Part shown: in pieces, positions 41,943 through 51,778 of the stretch
Layout of the letters: every line of letters starts with the position of its first letter
Numbering within the stretch: the stretch's first letter is position 1
Source: Achromobacter ruhlandii
GTDB lineage: Bacteria; Pseudomonadota; Gammaproteobacteria; Burkholderiales; Burkholderiaceae_B
Length of the DNA stretch: 64,000 bases
Reading direction: 5' to 3'
Assembly: GCF_902859695.1 (NCBI RefSeq)
Contig: NZ_CADIJL010000009.1
Location: 1 to 64,000, forward strand
The notes under the pieces: model-generated
What the model saw: the letters and a program-made list of their open reading frames with translations, nothing else
The model's database searches: none
What the model was told of the DNA's origin: nothing
Translations under genes and position numbers: made by a program

Positions 41943-44900
41943 CTAGGCCCGCTCGATGCGCGCCGGCAACCCCTGCCGCACCGCCGCGCCCGAAACCCAG
42001 TCGATCCAGACGTTGGCGTGCTCGCCGCGCGTCGCATCGCCGAAGCCCAGGTCGTTCAGGTTCACGCCGGCCGCCAGCGCCGGATCGTGCGGCATCGGCT
42101 TGCCATCGACCAGGTGGGCGCGCGCGCCCAGTTCGGTGTGGCCATAGCCGTGCTCGACGCCGACCGCGCCCGGCTGGATGCCGTCGCGCAACAGCGCCAG
42201 ACCGGTCACCGACCCGCCCGGCGTGACGATGCGCACCGGGTCGCCGTTGCGCAAACCAAGCCGCTCGCCGTCCTGCCGGTTGATCGACACCGGATTGTGC
42301 GGATGCACCTGGCGCAGCCGGTCCACGCCGATCGACATCGAACTCATCAGGTTGGACTTGAACGAACTCAACAGGAACGGCCAGTCGGCGCGTGGATACT
42401 GCTGGCGCACGTCGCGCCCGTCCGCCAGCCGCGCCGGATACCAGGTGGGGCAGCCGCTGTAGCGCTCGCCGGTCATGGCATGGCGAAAGCCCGCCAGTTC
42501 CTCGCTCCATATCTGCAAGGGCTTGGCCCAGGCCTGCCGGGTCTGGCCGGCGTCGCTCCAGGCGTCGCGCACGCGGTCGAAACGCCCTCCCCGGCTCATC
42601 ACCATCGCCACGCGGCGCCACTCCTCGGGCTTGAGCTTGCCTAGCAGCGCGTCGCGATAGCGCGCCACGCCGGTCAGTTCAAGATCGTCGTCGCTGGCCT
42701 CGGGCACCGGCCGCCCGGCGCCGAAGGCGATGTTGGCGATGCCGCGCAGGAAGAAGTCCTCGGCCGTGTCCAGCGGATAGCGGTTGCCGTCCGCATCGGC
42801 GATGGCGTTGGCGCCGAAGCCCGGCATGCCGATGCGCTTGGCGCAGGCGATCAGGAACGACTCCAGGCACACCGGCGCGCCGTCGGCGCTGCGCGCCACG
42901 CGCGGCTCGACCGCCGGCCAGCGCACCGTCGACGCCTTGGCCACCACGTCGGCCCACGGCGCCGACACGCCCCAGCTTTCGTAGGTGACGGTATCGGGCA
43001 CGATGTAGTCGGCCAGCGCGTTGGTCTCGTTGATGAACGGATTGATCGACACCGCCAGCGGCAGGATCCTCGGGTCCTTCAGCTTGTCCAGCAGCACGTT
43101 CCTGAACCCGGCAATGCCGTAGACCGGGTTGCTCATGTGGTTGAACCAGACCTTGGCGCGGTACGGGTAGCCGGCCAGCGCCGACGCCAGCATCTCGGAG
43201 CTCAGGCCGCCGGTGGCCGGGTACCAGGGCGCGGCGGCCGGATAGACCGGCTGGCCGGCGGCCTGCTTGCGCTTGAACTCGCTCGACTTCTCATACGGAA
43301 AGCGGTTGCGCGACAGGGCCACGCCCTTGGGCGTGGCGCGGTTGGCGAAGCCCGCGATGTTGTAGCGCGGCCCCGCGCCATAGGGCGGGAACGGGCCGGC
43401 GTCCAGCACCAGGCCGCCCTCGACGTTGAGGTTGCCCACCAGCGTGTTGAGCATGGCGATGGCGTAGGCGGTGTAGAAGCCCGCCCCGCTCATGGTGCCG
43501 CCGTGCGCATCCGCCACGGCGCGCTTGCCGTGGCTGGTGAAGCGCTCGGCCAGGTCGGCGATCTTGACCGCCGGCACGCCGCACAGCGCGGCGTATTCGT
43601 CCAGCGACTTGCGCTGCGCCTCCTGGCGCAGCAGCGACAGCGCGCTGCACACGCGCAGCGCGGCCGGCGCGCCCGCCAGGCCCGGCGCCGCCACCGCCTC
43701 GTCCACGAACAGCGTGGCCGGCGTGGCACCGGTATGCGGCGCCAGCGTGCCGTCCTCCAGGCGCACCACGTACACGTCCTCCCACTTTTCACCGGCATCG
43801 GCCGGCCTGGCCCAACCCAGGTCGGCGCCGCGCAGGAAACTGCCCTGGCGCGCATGCCCTGGCTCGGCGATCACCAGGTGCGTGGCGTTGGTCCATGCCG
43901 CCTCGCCCGCCGCCTTCATGGCCGCCGGGCCGGGCTGCGCCAGCGCGCGCGCATCGAAGCGCTCGTTGTCGAGGATCCAGCGGATCAGGCCCATCGCCAG
44001 CGCCAGGTCGCTGGCCGGATTGACCGGCACCCATTCATTGCCCGATCCCGCCGACAGGCTGGAGGACGCGGGCAGCATCGGCGACACCACCACATAGGTG
44101 AAGCCGGCCTCCTCGGGCCGGGTGCGGGCCTCGGCCAACTGGCGCGCCTGGCGCTGGAACGGGTTGCCGGCCTGCGCCGGCGCCGCGCCGATGAACAGGC
44201 CGAAGCGGGCGTTGTCCCAATCCGGCTTGCCGTGCGGCATGCCCTTCAGGTCGCCCAGCGCCGCGCCCGCGCCGACGCGGAAGCTCTGGCCGCAATAGGA
44301 ACCGTGGTTGCTGAAGTTGACGGTGCCGAACGACTGGCCGGCAAAGCGCTGGATCAGCGGCGTGCGGCCTTCGTTGGACGCGTCCGTGAACAGGAACTGG
44401 TTGACCTTGGCCCCGTACTCCGGGTTGGCCGGATCCAGCGGCGTGTCGCGGTCGAAGATCGCGCGCAGGCCGTCCACGTGGCCCTCGCCGAACAGGTCGC
44501 CGCCTTCGCACACCTCCTGCACCAGCTGCTCGAAGGAAATCGTCTGCCACTTGCCTTCGCCGCGGCCGCCGACGCGCTTGAGCGGTTGCAGCACGCGGTA
44601 CGGGCTATGCAACTGCTCCAGCATGGCCGAGCCGCGCGCACAGGACGTGGCGCGCCCTTCCAGGCCGTTGTCGCCGCCCAGTTGCGCGTAGGTTTCGCGC
44701 ACCGGGGTTTCCATCGCGGCCGGCCGGGTCGTGGCCAGCGGATGATACGGGTTGCCGGCCACCCGCAGGATGCGGTTGGCCTTGGTATCGACGCGCAGCC
44801 GCACCCCGCATTGCGTCCAGCAGCCCAGGCAACTGGAGGGGCTGACTGTCTGGCCGGGCTGGGCCGACAGCAGGCCCGTGACCGGATCGATGCGGAATTC

Positions 44901-45137
44901 CGGCGTCAGCGAATTGCCGCGCACGGCGTGCGCGGTGGCCGCGCCGGCGGTGCCTTGCGCCAGGCCCTTGACGGCCTTGCCGACGGTCTCGCCGTAGCCA
45001 GCCGCGAACGCGGCCAGGCCGCCGGCGACCACGCCGCCGCGCGCGATCAGCTTGCGGCGCGCGGCGTTGTCGGGTTGATCGGGTCCGTCGGCGTGGGCGT
45101 CGGGCGTGTCGTCTCGGTGTTGCTTGTCCATGGTCAT
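41943..45137 (-). CDS. ttrA: Tetrathionate reductase catalytic subunit TtrA
   Basis: A 1064-residue molybdopterin oxidoreductase, a little longer than Salmonella TtrA. A twin-arginine signal (ARRKLIARGG, about 26-45) leads to [4Fe-4S] ligands Cys103, Cys106, Cys110 and Cys166. The segment SNHGSYCGQSFR supplies Cys282 as the probable Mo ligand. MSNPVYGIAGFRN and the C-terminal INRQDGERLGLRNGDPVRI belong to the bis-MGD family. Tetrathionate is reduced to thiosulfate in the periplasm, with electrons from TtrC via TtrB. The gene is last in ttrBCA. Assignment rests on the gene set and family likeness; another sulfur oxyanion is possible. Confidence 0.82.
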   Translation of the reverse strand: MTMDKQHRDDTPDAHADGPDQPDNAARRKLIARGGVVAGGLAAFAAGYGETVGKAVKGLAQGTAGAATAHAVRGNSLTPEFRIDPVTGLLSAQPGQTVSPSSCLGCWTQCGVRLRVDTKANRILRVAGNPYHPLATTRPAAMETPVRETYAQLGGDNGLEGRATSCARGSAMLEQLHSPYRVLQPLKRVGGRGEGKWQTISFEQLVQEVCEGGDLFGEGHVDGLRAIFDRDTPLDPANPEYGAKVNQFLFTDASNEGRTPLIQRFAGQSFGTVNFSNHGSYCGQSFRVGAGAALGDLKGMPHGKPDWDNARFGLFIGAAPAQAGNPFQRQARQLAEARTRPEEAGFTYVVVSPMLPASSSLSAGSGNEWVPVNPASDLALAMGLIRWILDNERFDARALAQPGPAAMKAAGEAAWTNATHLVIAEPGHARQGSFLRGADLGWARPADAGEKWEDVYVVRLEDGTLAPHTGATPATLFVDEAVAAPGLAGAPAALRVCSALSLLRQEAQRKSLDEYAALCGVPAVKIADLAERFTSHGKRAVADAHGGTMSGAGFYTAYAIAMLNTLVGNLNVEGGLVLDAGPFPPYGAGPRYNIAGFANRATPKGVALSRNRFPYEKSSEFKRKQAAGQPVYPAAAPWYPATGGLSSEMLASALAGYPYRAKVWFNHMSNPVYGIAGFRNVLLDKLKDPRILPLAVSINPFINETNALADYIVPDTVTYESWGVSAPWADVVAKASTVRWPAVEPRVARSADGAPVCLESFLIACAKRIGMPGFGANAIADADGNRYPLDTAEDFFLRGIANIAFGAGRPVPEASDDDLELTGVARYRDALLGKLKPEEWRRVAMVMSRGGRFDRVRDAWSDAGQTRQAWAKPLQIWSEELAGFRHAMTGERYSGCPTWYPARLADGRDVRQQYPRADWPFLLSSFKSNLMSSMSIGVDRLRQVHPHNPVSINRQDGERLGLRNGDPVRIVTPGGSVTGLALLRDGIQPGAVGVEHGYGHTELGARAHLVDGKPMPHDPALAAGVNLNDLGFGDATRGEHANVWIDWVSGAAVRQGLPARIERA

Positions 45138-45168
45138 CTCGATGCGAATTCTTGTCGGGGCCGGCGGC

Positions 45169-46203
45169 TCAGGCCGCCAGGCCGCGGGTGCGGGCCGGGA
45201 ACCGTTCCAGCGCGTAGGTCACGGCGGCCACCAGCGCGGCGCACAGGCCCAGCACGCCGATCATGCCGAGCAGGCCGTCGCTGCCCCAGGGCATGTCGTA
45301 CAGGTACAGGCCGGCGCCATACTTGGGCACGCCCTGCACGCTCATGAACACGACCCAGCGGAAGATCCAGGCGGCGGCCAGCATGGTCAGCGCCAGCGCG
45401 GCCGACGGCAGCGGCGCCGCCAGCGCGCGCGGCGCGCGCTGCAACAGCGCGATCATGCAGAACGCGGTGGCCACGGCGCCGGCCAGGCTGGCGCGCCATA
45501 CCGGGAACTCGCCGAACAGGCGCAACGCGGCCTCGAACGACGGGTCCGCGCCCAGCAATCCCAGCAGGATCCAGGCGCCCGCGCCAATGGCCATCATCAC
45601 CACCGCCGTCACGCTCAGGCGGCGCAACAGGTCGACCGGCAGCGCCTTCAGGCCGCCGGGCAGCCAGCGCGCCACCAGGAACATCGCCCCCAGCGCGCCC
45701 AGCCAGGCGGTCAGCGCGAAGTTCAGCGGCAGGAACGGCGTGTGCCACAGCGGCCGCGCCCGCAGCACCATCACCTCGGCGCCGGTGTAGACCAGGATCG
45801 ACACCGCCGACAGCGCCAGCGCGATGCCCAGCAGCCGCACCCAGGCCATGCGCCCCCACCACCAGGCGGCGCAGAACAGCACCGCCAGCCCGGTGAAGAC
45901 CGGCAGCAGCAGCGCCCCCAGCCACATCCACGACCACGGCGTCAGCCGGGTATAGAAATGCCAGAAGCGGCCCGGCTGGTGCAGGTCGGCCAGCAGCGAC
46001 ACGGGCGCGGCGATGGCGCACACCAGCAGCACGGTCACGGCCGCCGGCAGCAACCGGCGGGCCGGTGAGCCGGCCTCGCCAAACGCGGCGCCGGCCGCCG
46101 TCAACGCGGCAGTGGCGGCGATGCCGATAAGAAAGAAATACTGCACGGCCCACGGCAGCCAGGCGGCGTCATAAACGGGCGTCAGCAATTCGGTGATCTG
46201 CAT
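45169..46203 (-). CDS. ttrC: Tetrathionate reductase membrane subunit TtrC (NrfD/PsrC-like)
   Basis: A 344-residue integral membrane protein with about nine hydrophobic helices of the NrfD/PsrC family, which oxidise menaquinol or ubiquinol and pass electrons to the FeS subunit. The start MQITELLTPVYD follows AAGGGGA; a longer frame would add soluble residues without family likeness. The gene lies 13 bases after ttrB and 31 before ttrA. In Salmonella the order is also ttrB-ttrC-ttrA. Confidence 0.83.
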   Translation of the reverse strand: MQITELLTPVYDAAWLPWAVQYFFLIGIAATAALTAAGAAFGEAGSPARRLLPAAVTVLLVCAIAAPVSLLADLHQPGRFWHFYTRLTPWSWMWLGALLLPVFTGLAVLFCAAWWWGRMAWVRLLGIALALSAVSILVYTGAEVMVLRARPLWHTPFLPLNFALTAWLGALGAMFLVARWLPGGLKALPVDLLRRLSVTAVVMMAIGAGAWILLGLLGADPSFEAALRLFGEFPVWRASLAGAVATAFCMIALLQRAPRALAAPLPSAALALTMLAAAWIFRWVVFMSVQGVPKYGAGLYLYDMPWGSDGLLGMIGVLGLCAALVAAVTYALERFPARTRGLAA

Positions 46204-46216
46204 GCGCGTCCCCTTC

Positions 46217-46984
46217 TCAATGGCCGCCGGCCAGGCGCACGCCGGCCTGGCCGTCAATGTGGTGCACGAAGGCATCGGGCAGGCCGATGTAATAGACGTG
46301 CGGGTCGGTCTTCATCTCCGGCTTGAGCACCTTGATGTCGGCGCGATGCTCGGCCATCAGCCGCGAAATGGCGCTGTCCGGATCGTTCAGGTCGCCGATG
46401 ACACGGGCGCCGCCCACGCAGCTTTCGACGCAGGCCGGCAGCAGGCCGGCTTCGAGCCGGTGCTCGCAGAAGGTGCACTTGTCGGCGGTCTGGGTGTCGT
46501 GGTTGATGAAGCGGGCGTCGTACGGACAGGCCTGCACGCAGTAGCCGCAGCCGACGCAGCGCTGGTTGTCGACCAGCACGATGCCGTCCTCGCGCTGGAA
46601 CGTGGCCTGCACCGGACACACCGGCACACAGGGCGGGTTGTCGCAGTGGTTGCACAGGCGCGGCAGCATCACCATGGCGCAGGGGCCGCCATTGTCGGGC
46701 CGCACTTCGTATTGCAGGACGGTGGTGCGGAACTGGCCGACTGGCGGCAGGTTTTCGAGCGAACAGCTGACCGTACAGGACTGGCAGCCGATGCATTTGC
46801 GCAGGTCGACCAGCATGCCGTAGCGCTTGCCAGGGATGCCAGGACGGCGAGGGGGTTGCTGGTTGATGCCGGTGCCGGCTTCGGCACGGATGGGGATGAT
46901 GGTGGCGGCGGCGCTCAGGCCGAGCAGGTTCTTCAGGAAACCACGTTTGCCCGGGAGGGGGACTTCGGGTGGGGGGTGAGGCAC
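46217..46984 (-). CDS. ttrB: Tetrathionate reductase iron-sulfur subunit TtrB
   Basis: A 255-residue four-cluster ferredoxin of the NrfC/DmsB type. Cysteine groups CIGCQSCTVSC, CNHCDNPPCVPVC, CVGCGYCVQAC and CTFCEHRLEAGLLPACVESC supply 16 ligands for four [4Fe-4S] clusters. The N-terminus has a Tat-like signal with KRGFLKNLLG, Lys-Arg in place of Arg-Arg. That variant is known for Salmonella TtrB and supports the assignment. Start GTG 46984 has GGAG six bases upstream. It is the first gene of ttrBCA, behind a perfect FNR box. Confidence 0.87.
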   Translation of the reverse strand: MPHPPPEVPLPGKRGFLKNLLGLSAAATIIPIRAEAGTGINQQPPRRPGIPGKRYGMLVDLRKCIGCQSCTVSCSLENLPPVGQFRTTVLQYEVRPDNGGPCAMVMLPRLCNHCDNPPCVPVCPVQATFQREDGIVLVDNQRCVGCGYCVQACPYDARFINHDTQTADKCTFCEHRLEAGLLPACVESCVGGARVIGDLNDPDSAISRLMAEHRADIKVLKPEMKTDPHVYYIGLPDAFVHHIDGQAGVRLAGGH

Positions 46985-47045
46985 AGACTTCTCCGCGAAT
47001 TATGTCGTTGTGCCATTAACTTATCGCTTTTAGTTATATAGAGAG

Positions 47046-47059
47046 TTGATGCCGATCAA
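47046..47059 (-). promoter_or_regulatory. Perfect FNR box upstream of ttrB
   Basis: TTGATGCCGATCAA matches the FNR consensus TTGAT-N4-ATCAA at all ten conserved bases. Its centre is 68 bases before the ttrB start. On a class II layout (-41.5) this puts the transcription start near 47011, with a plausible -10 around 47018-47025 (GATAAG on the minus strand). It lies between torD and ttrB. An FNR/Anr-type regulator would induce ttrBCA when oxygen is low. Confidence 0.8.
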
Positions 47060-47087
47060 TAGGGGACGGGTTTATTTCAGACCCTTC

Positions 47088-47792
47088 CTATTGCCCCATC
47101 TCGAAAGACCGCAGGTAGTCGCGATCCTGACGCAGAAACGCGGCCAGCAGCGCGCCGACGGCCGGATAGAAACGGAACGTCAGGGACTTGATGGCGTGCA
47201 TGCGCGCCAGCCAGGCGTCGATCCAGGACAACAGGGCGGATTCAATGAACGCGGCCTGCTCCCGCGCCTGGCCCGCGAGGTCGGCGGGCCGATCGCAGGC
47301 CCTGGCCCAGTGGGACATCAATGCCAGCATGACGGCGAGATGGTCTTCCGGCTCCTTGAACGGTTCGTCGAGCCGCAACCGATTGGACGCCAGCATCGCG
47401 CGCATCAACAGCGCCGGCTTGCCGTACAACTGTCCGCCGCCATCCAGATAGTGCGAGGCGTAAGGAAGCGGGCAGGCACGGCCCTCCATCAGGAACAGGG
47501 TGGCGAAGTCGGCGGCATTCTCGACCGCGGCATCCGCGTGCCGCGCCCACTCCTGGAACACCCCGGCCACGGCGTCCGCCTCGCGCCCCATTCCGAGTTC
47601 GGCGAGGACAGCCATGATGTCCGCGGCGCCCCCGCCCTGATAAAGCGCCATGGCGTCCCGCCCCAGCTCCCGGGCAAAGAGGGTGGAGAACCATCCATAC
47701 AACTGCGACCGCAGAGGGGACGCCGCCACCCATTCAGGGTCGATGTGCTCGCTGTTCAATTGCTGCTCCGCGAAAAAGAGGGAGGGCAACAC
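47088..47792 (-). CDS. torD: TorD-family molybdoenzyme maturation chaperone
   Basis: A 234-residue cytoplasmic chaperone of the TorD/DmsD family. SQLYGWFSTLFARELGRDAM, PLPYASHYLDGGGQLYG and FKEPEDHLAVMLALMSHW align with E. coli TorD, which binds the TorA signal peptide and aids cofactor insertion before export. The start is unclear. GTG 47792 lies in the loop of a terminator-like hairpin, whereas TTG 47759 has GGAG six bases upstream and would give a protein of 223 residues. It follows torA, the Shewanella-like torECAD order. Confidence 0.8.
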   Translation of the reverse strand: MLPSLFFAEQQLNSEHIDPEWVAASPLRSQLYGWFSTLFARELGRDAMALYQGGGAADIMAVLAELGMGREADAVAGVFQEWARHADAAVENAADFATLFLMEGRACPLPYASHYLDGGGQLYGKPALLMRAMLASNRLRLDEPFKEPEDHLAVMLALMSHWARACDRPADLAGQAREQAAFIESALLSWIDAWLARMHAIKSLTFRFYPAVGALLAAFLRQDRDYLRSFEMGQ

Positions 47793-47800
47793 GCCCTCCC
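47773..47800 (-). terminator. Terminator-like hairpin between torA and torD
   Basis: On the minus strand GGGAGGGC, loop GTGTT, GCCCTCCC form a perfect 8-bp stem, followed directly by TCTTTTTC. This is an intrinsic-terminator shape 15 bases after the torA stop. The loop contains the GTG that would begin the longest torD frame. It could reduce torD expression relative to torCA or act as an attenuator. Confidence 0.65.
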
Positions 47801-47815
47801 CGGCTATCCCAGCTC

Positions 47816-50347
47816 TCAGAGGCTGGCCATGAGCTTGCCGTCGATATCGACTTCAGCCGGACCGCCGAATGCCGTCACCGCCGGCGCGACGCCCTTGAAC
47901 AGCTCGATTTCCACCAGGCAGGTATTGGCGCTGGTCGCCTGCGCCAGCTCGGATGAGCCGATGTCCAGCGTCAATGTATTGGGATCGCCGTAGGTATCCA
48001 GCGCGCCGATCTCGGGTCCGGTGGGCCCATACCAGGCGCCCTCGTGAATGCGGACCACCCCGGGCGGGAAGTCGCTGGAGATGGCGGCGCCCGCCAGCAA
48101 TTGCCCGCGGTCGTTGAAGACCCGCACCAGGTCGCCCTGGCGGATGCCGCGCTGCCGCGCGTCCTCGGGGCTGATATAGACGGGCTCGCGCCCCTGGATG
48201 GTGTAGGTCGCCCGCCGCGACGGTGATTCGCACGTCTGCGAATGCAGGCGCTCGTTGGGATGCGAGGACTGCATCCAGAGCGGGTACTTGTCCGAACGCG
48301 GACCGCTGTGCGACCGCTCCGCCTTTTCCATCCAGAGCGGATGCCCCTTGCAGTCGCGGTAGCCGAAGCTGGCAAGCTTGCGGCTGTAGATTTCGATGAA
48401 CCCGGACGGGGTGCCCAGGGCGTTGACTTCCGGATCCTCGCGGAAATCGGCATGCCGCACCCACGGCTTGCCCTCCGGGAAAAGCACGTAGCCCTGTTCC
48501 CAGAACTGCGCGAAGGGCGGCATGGCGAAACCCTTGCCGGCGTTCTCCTTGCGGCACTCCTCGTACAGGAATTCGACCCACTGCATCTCGTTCATGTTGC
48601 GGGTGTATTCCACATCGCGCTGCATGCGCTTGCAGAAGTCGGTCCAGATGTCGAAATCCGAGCGCGAGTGAAACAGCGGATCGACCAGCTTGTGCATGGC
48701 GATCACGCCCCGGTTGGAGAAGGTGCCGTAGGCATCGATGTCATTGCGCTCGAACGGCGTGCAGGCCGGCAACACAATGTCCGCGAAGCGGCAGGTGGCC
48801 GTCCAGTTGTAGTCGATCGCGACCACGGTCTCCAGCTTCTGGTAGGCCCGCTTCATTCGATTGCGGTCCTGCTGCCGGTGCCACTGGTTGCCGCCCGAGA
48901 AAATGGCCATCTTGTAGGGCGGCAGCTTGACCTTGTGGCCGTTGAAGTTGATTTCCTTGCCCGGCTCCAGCAGCGCGTCGATCACGCGGGCCACCGGCAC
49001 CACCGCGCTGTAGCCTTGATAGTCGTCGTTCTCGTGCCGCGGTTTGCGGCCCGGATCCAGGTTCAGCGGGAACGAGCCGGGCATCGACGCCCCCGAAGCC
49101 GGCACGCCCGCCGAACTGTAGTGGTGGACGTAGCTGATGCCGCCTCCCGGCAAGCCGATCTGGCCCAGCATCGTGGCCAGGATCGCGGCCATCCAGTAAG
49201 GCTGTTCGCCGTGCTGCTGGCGCTGGATCGCCCAGCCGAGGATCAGCTGCGTGCGATTGCCCGCCATCAGGCGCGCCAGTTCGCGGATGCGCCCGGCCGG
49301 CACGCCGCAGATGGACTCGGCCCATTCGGGGGTGCGCTCGATCTTGTCCTCGGTCTTGCCTTCGACATAGGCGATGAATTCCTCGAAGCCCACGGCATAG
49401 GTCTCGATGAATTTCCTGTCGTACAACTCCTCTTTCCACAGGGTATGGATAAGGCCCAGCATCAGCGCCACGTCCGTCATGGGGTTGACGTACTGGTGTT
49501 CGCAGCCCAGGTAGTTGCGCGTCTTGCTTTTCACCGGGTCGACGCTGATCACCGAGATCTCGCCGCTGGCCACCTTCTGCTTGAGCCGCGCCAGATGCTC
49601 GTAGGCCTCGTGCGTTTCGGTGTTCCACCCCACTTGCAGGTTCTTGATCGGGTCGCTGGCCCAGAACACCAGAACCTGCGTCTCCTTGAGGATGATCTCC
49701 CACGACGTGCCCTGCGAGTACACCTCGGTCGACCCGAGCACATAGGGCAGGATGGTCTGGCCGGCGCCGGTCGAGTAGTCGCCCGCCGTGCCGACGCTGT
49801 TGCCGTGCATCCCCATCGCCCGCAGCATATGGTTGCCGCAGCTATGCATCTGTCCCACCGAGCGCCAGCCGACGTTGCCCACGTGCAGCGCCCACGGGCC
49901 GTAGTCTTTCTGGATACGCTCCAGCTCGTCATAGACCAGATCCAGCGCTTCGTCCCAGCCCACCCGGATGAACCGGTTGTCGCCGCGCGACGCCTGGCCC
50001 GCCTGGCTCGGGGCCGCGCCCGCGCGCCGGTTGCGATACCAGTCCAGGCGCACCATCGGGTAACGCACGCGCGATGGGCTGTACAGCACGTCGAGCGTGC
50101 CGTCCAGAATCGGCGTGGGGTGCTTGTCGAACTCGAATGGCTTTATTTCCACCACGTGGCCGGCCACGACCCGGGCCCGGAACGCGCCCCAATGGGCGCC
50201 CGAGAACCTCCAGCGGCCGGGATCGGCCGCGGCCGTGGTGGCGGCCGCGGCCCGCACCACATTGCCATTGCGCAGAAGCGGCGGCACCACGAAGGAACCC
50301 AGTGAAGCGGCGACACCGCCCATGAAACGTCGACGGGAGATTTTCAT
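47816..50347 (-). CDS. torA: TorA-like periplasmic TMAO/S-oxide reductase
   Basis: An 843-residue molybdoenzyme, close to E. coli TorA (848). The N-terminal Tat signal [17 protein letters not shown] shows SRRRFM, placing it in the periplasm. [22 protein letters not shown] gives Ser192 as the probable Mo ligand of the DMSO-reductase/TorA/BisC group. No N-terminal FeS cysteine cluster is present, as expected for this type III family. The start at 50347 begins exactly at the Tat signal, seven bases after torC. TMAO is the inferred substrate; biotin sulfoxide or DMSO cannot be excluded. Confidence 0.88.
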   Translation of the reverse strand: MKISRRRFMGGVAASLGSFVVPPLLRNGNVVRAAAATTAAADPGRWRFSGAHWGAFRARVVAGHVVEIKPFEFDKHPTPILDGTLDVLYSPSRVRYPMVRLDWYRNRRAGAAPSQAGQASRGDNRFIRVGWDEALDLVYDELERIQKDYGPWALHVGNVGWRSVGQMHSCGNHMLRAMGMHGNSVGTAGDYSTGAGQTILPYVLGSTEVYSQGTSWEIILKETQVLVFWASDPIKNLQVGWNTETHEAYEHLARLKQKVASGEISVISVDPVKSKTRNYLGCEHQYVNPMTDVALMLGLIHTLWKEELYDRKFIETYAVGFEEFIAYVEGKTEDKIERTPEWAESICGVPAGRIRELARLMAGNRTQLILGWAIQRQQHGEQPYWMAAILATMLGQIGLPGGGISYVHHYSSAGVPASGASMPGSFPLNLDPGRKPRHENDDYQGYSAVVPVARVIDALLEPGKEINFNGHKVKLPPYKMAIFSGGNQWHRQQDRNRMKRAYQKLETVVAIDYNWTATCRFADIVLPACTPFERNDIDAYGTFSNRGVIAMHKLVDPLFHSRSDFDIWTDFCKRMQRDVEYTRNMNEMQWVEFLYEECRKENAGKGFAMPPFAQFWEQGYVLFPEGKPWVRHADFREDPEVNALGTPSGFIEIYSRKLASFGYRDCKGHPLWMEKAERSHSGPRSDKYPLWMQSSHPNERLHSQTCESPSRRATYTIQGREPVYISPEDARQRGIRQGDLVRVFNDRGQLLAGAAISSDFPPGVVRIHEGAWYGPTGPEIGALDTYGDPNTLTLDIGSSELAQATSANTCLVEIELFKGVAPAVTAFGGPAEVDIDGKLMASL

Positions 50348-50354
50348 TTCTTGC

Positions 50355-51575
50355 TCAGTGGGCCGAAGCCACACCGTCCTTGGCTACGAAATCGGAAGAA
50401 TGCAACTGCAGGTACTTCAGGACCAGCCTGGCGGTCGGATCATCCATGTTGGTGAACCCGACCATGCCGCCGAACAGCCCCGGCCATTGGTTGGCATCGT
50501 GCGAGGTCTCGTTCGGCTGGCGATGGCACACGCTGCAGCTTTGCGAATAGCTCTTGCGCGCCACCGCCCAGATCGGTTCGACGTCAGCCACCAGGCCGCC
50601 GCCGCGCAGCCAGACCGTCGCGGAGATCTTCTGCCACTGCAGGCCGGTCACGTCGTCGATGCGGCTTTCGATCACATGGACCACGCCGTCGTCGCGCGAC
50701 ACGTCCTGGCTCAGCACGGCGCTGGTGATATTCATGCCGAACCGGCCGTACAGCACGCGGGCGTAACCCTTGTTCTTTCTCCAGAGCTGCAACTCGACCT
50801 GCACCGCGTCCTTTTTCTTCTGCAGCACCTTCACGGCGGTGGCGATCTCGATGGCGCCGATCTCGTGGGCCAGGGTCTCGTCCGCGTAGAGCGGCTGTGG
50901 CATGACGCTGTAGTAGTCGCGACCGGCGTCGATGGCGGCGCCGCGCGCGTCGGCCGTGAGCGCCGCCAGCGCCGGGTTGCCCTGCGACTTGACCTCGGGC
51001 AGCCGGTGCGCGATGCCCTTGTGGCAGTCGACGCAACTGGCATCGCGTTCGGCCGCGCCGTGCATGGTGGTCTGCGAGGTTACCCGCATCTTGTCGAAAT
51101 CCATGCTGGCGTAATCATGGCAATTGCGGCATTCCTTGGAGTTGTTCGCCTTGAAGCGGGCCCACTCGCGCGTGGCCAGCACGATGCGGTGTTCCTGGAA
51201 TTTCTCGGGCGTGCCGATGGTGCCCATCAGGTGCCCCAGCACTTCGCGCGAGGCCTGCATCTTGCGCGCGACCTTGGAGGTGAAGTCATGCGGCACGTGG
51301 CAGTCCGGACAGTGCGCGCGCACGCCCGAGCGGTTCTTCCAGTGCACGCTCTGCTGCAGCTCGGGCAGCACGGTGTCGCGCATCGAGTGGCAGGAAATAC
51401 AGAAGGCCTCGGTGTTGGTGGCGTTCATGCCGGTATTGAACAGGGCCAGGAACGTCACGCCGCCCAGGAACCCGCCGATGACCAGCACGCCCAGGCCGAT
51501 GCGGGTGGCGGGACGCAGCAACAGCGCGCCCGTCCATTGGATGACGGATTTGGCGATCTTGAAGGGATTTTTCAT
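50355..51575 (-). CDS. torC: TorC-type pentahaem c-type cytochrome
   Basis: A 406-residue NapC/NirT-family cytochrome. After an N-terminal membrane anchor (about 20-45), four CxxCH sites (CISCH, CPDCH, CRNCH, CVDCH) form the tetrahaem domain. A fifth, CSVCH, near residue 350 belongs to the C-terminal monohaem domain that distinguishes TorC from NapC. It carries electrons from quinol to TorA. It needs cytochrome c maturation, and a full ccm operon begins about 600 bases away. It is in one operon with torE and torA. Confidence 0.9.
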   Translation of the reverse strand: MKNPFKIAKSVIQWTGALLLRPATRIGLGVLVIGGFLGGVTFLALFNTGMNATNTEAFCISCHSMRDTVLPELQQSVHWKNRSGVRAHCPDCHVPHDFTSKVARKMQASREVLGHLMGTIGTPEKFQEHRIVLATREWARFKANNSKECRNCHDYASMDFDKMRVTSQTTMHGAAERDASCVDCHKGIAHRLPEVKSQGNPALAALTADARGAAIDAGRDYYSVMPQPLYADETLAHEIGAIEIATAVKVLQKKKDAVQVELQLWRKNKGYARVLYGRFGMNITSAVLSQDVSRDDGVVHVIESRIDDVTGLQWQKISATVWLRGGGLVADVEPIWAVARKSYSQSCSVCHRQPNETSHDANQWPGLFGGMVGFTNMDDPTARLVLKYLQLHSSDFVAKDGVASAH

Positions 51576-51613
51576 GTCGGTGGCTCAGGCTGCGGCTTTG
51601 TAGAACGGAGCAT

Positions 51614-51778
51614 TCATGCCGGCGGCCCCCAGAACAGGATCTGCCCGAACCAGACGACGAATCCGTAGATGCAGATCATCAGGAACGCCACGACGGGACA
51701 CGCCACAAAGGCCAGCGACAGGAACTTGGTCCACTCGGCCCCACCACCATTACTGCTGTGCTTGGGTTTGCTTTTCAC
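51614..51778 (-). CDS. torE: TorE/NapE-like small membrane protein
   Basis: A 54-residue protein read from GTG 51778. The sequence has WTKFLSLAFVACPVVAFLMICIYG-type hydrophobic content (one transmembrane helix) and ends in VVWFGQILFWGPPA, the typical GPP tail of TorE/NapE proteins. These accompany NapC/TorC-type cytochromes; the role is unknown. It is the first gene of torECA, 38 bases before torC. A TTG three codons upstream, directly after a stop, is an alternative start; neither has a strong RBS. Confidence 0.78.
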   Translation of the reverse strand: MKSKPKHSSNGGGAEWTKFLSLAFVACPVVAFLMICIYGFVVWFGQILFWGPPA

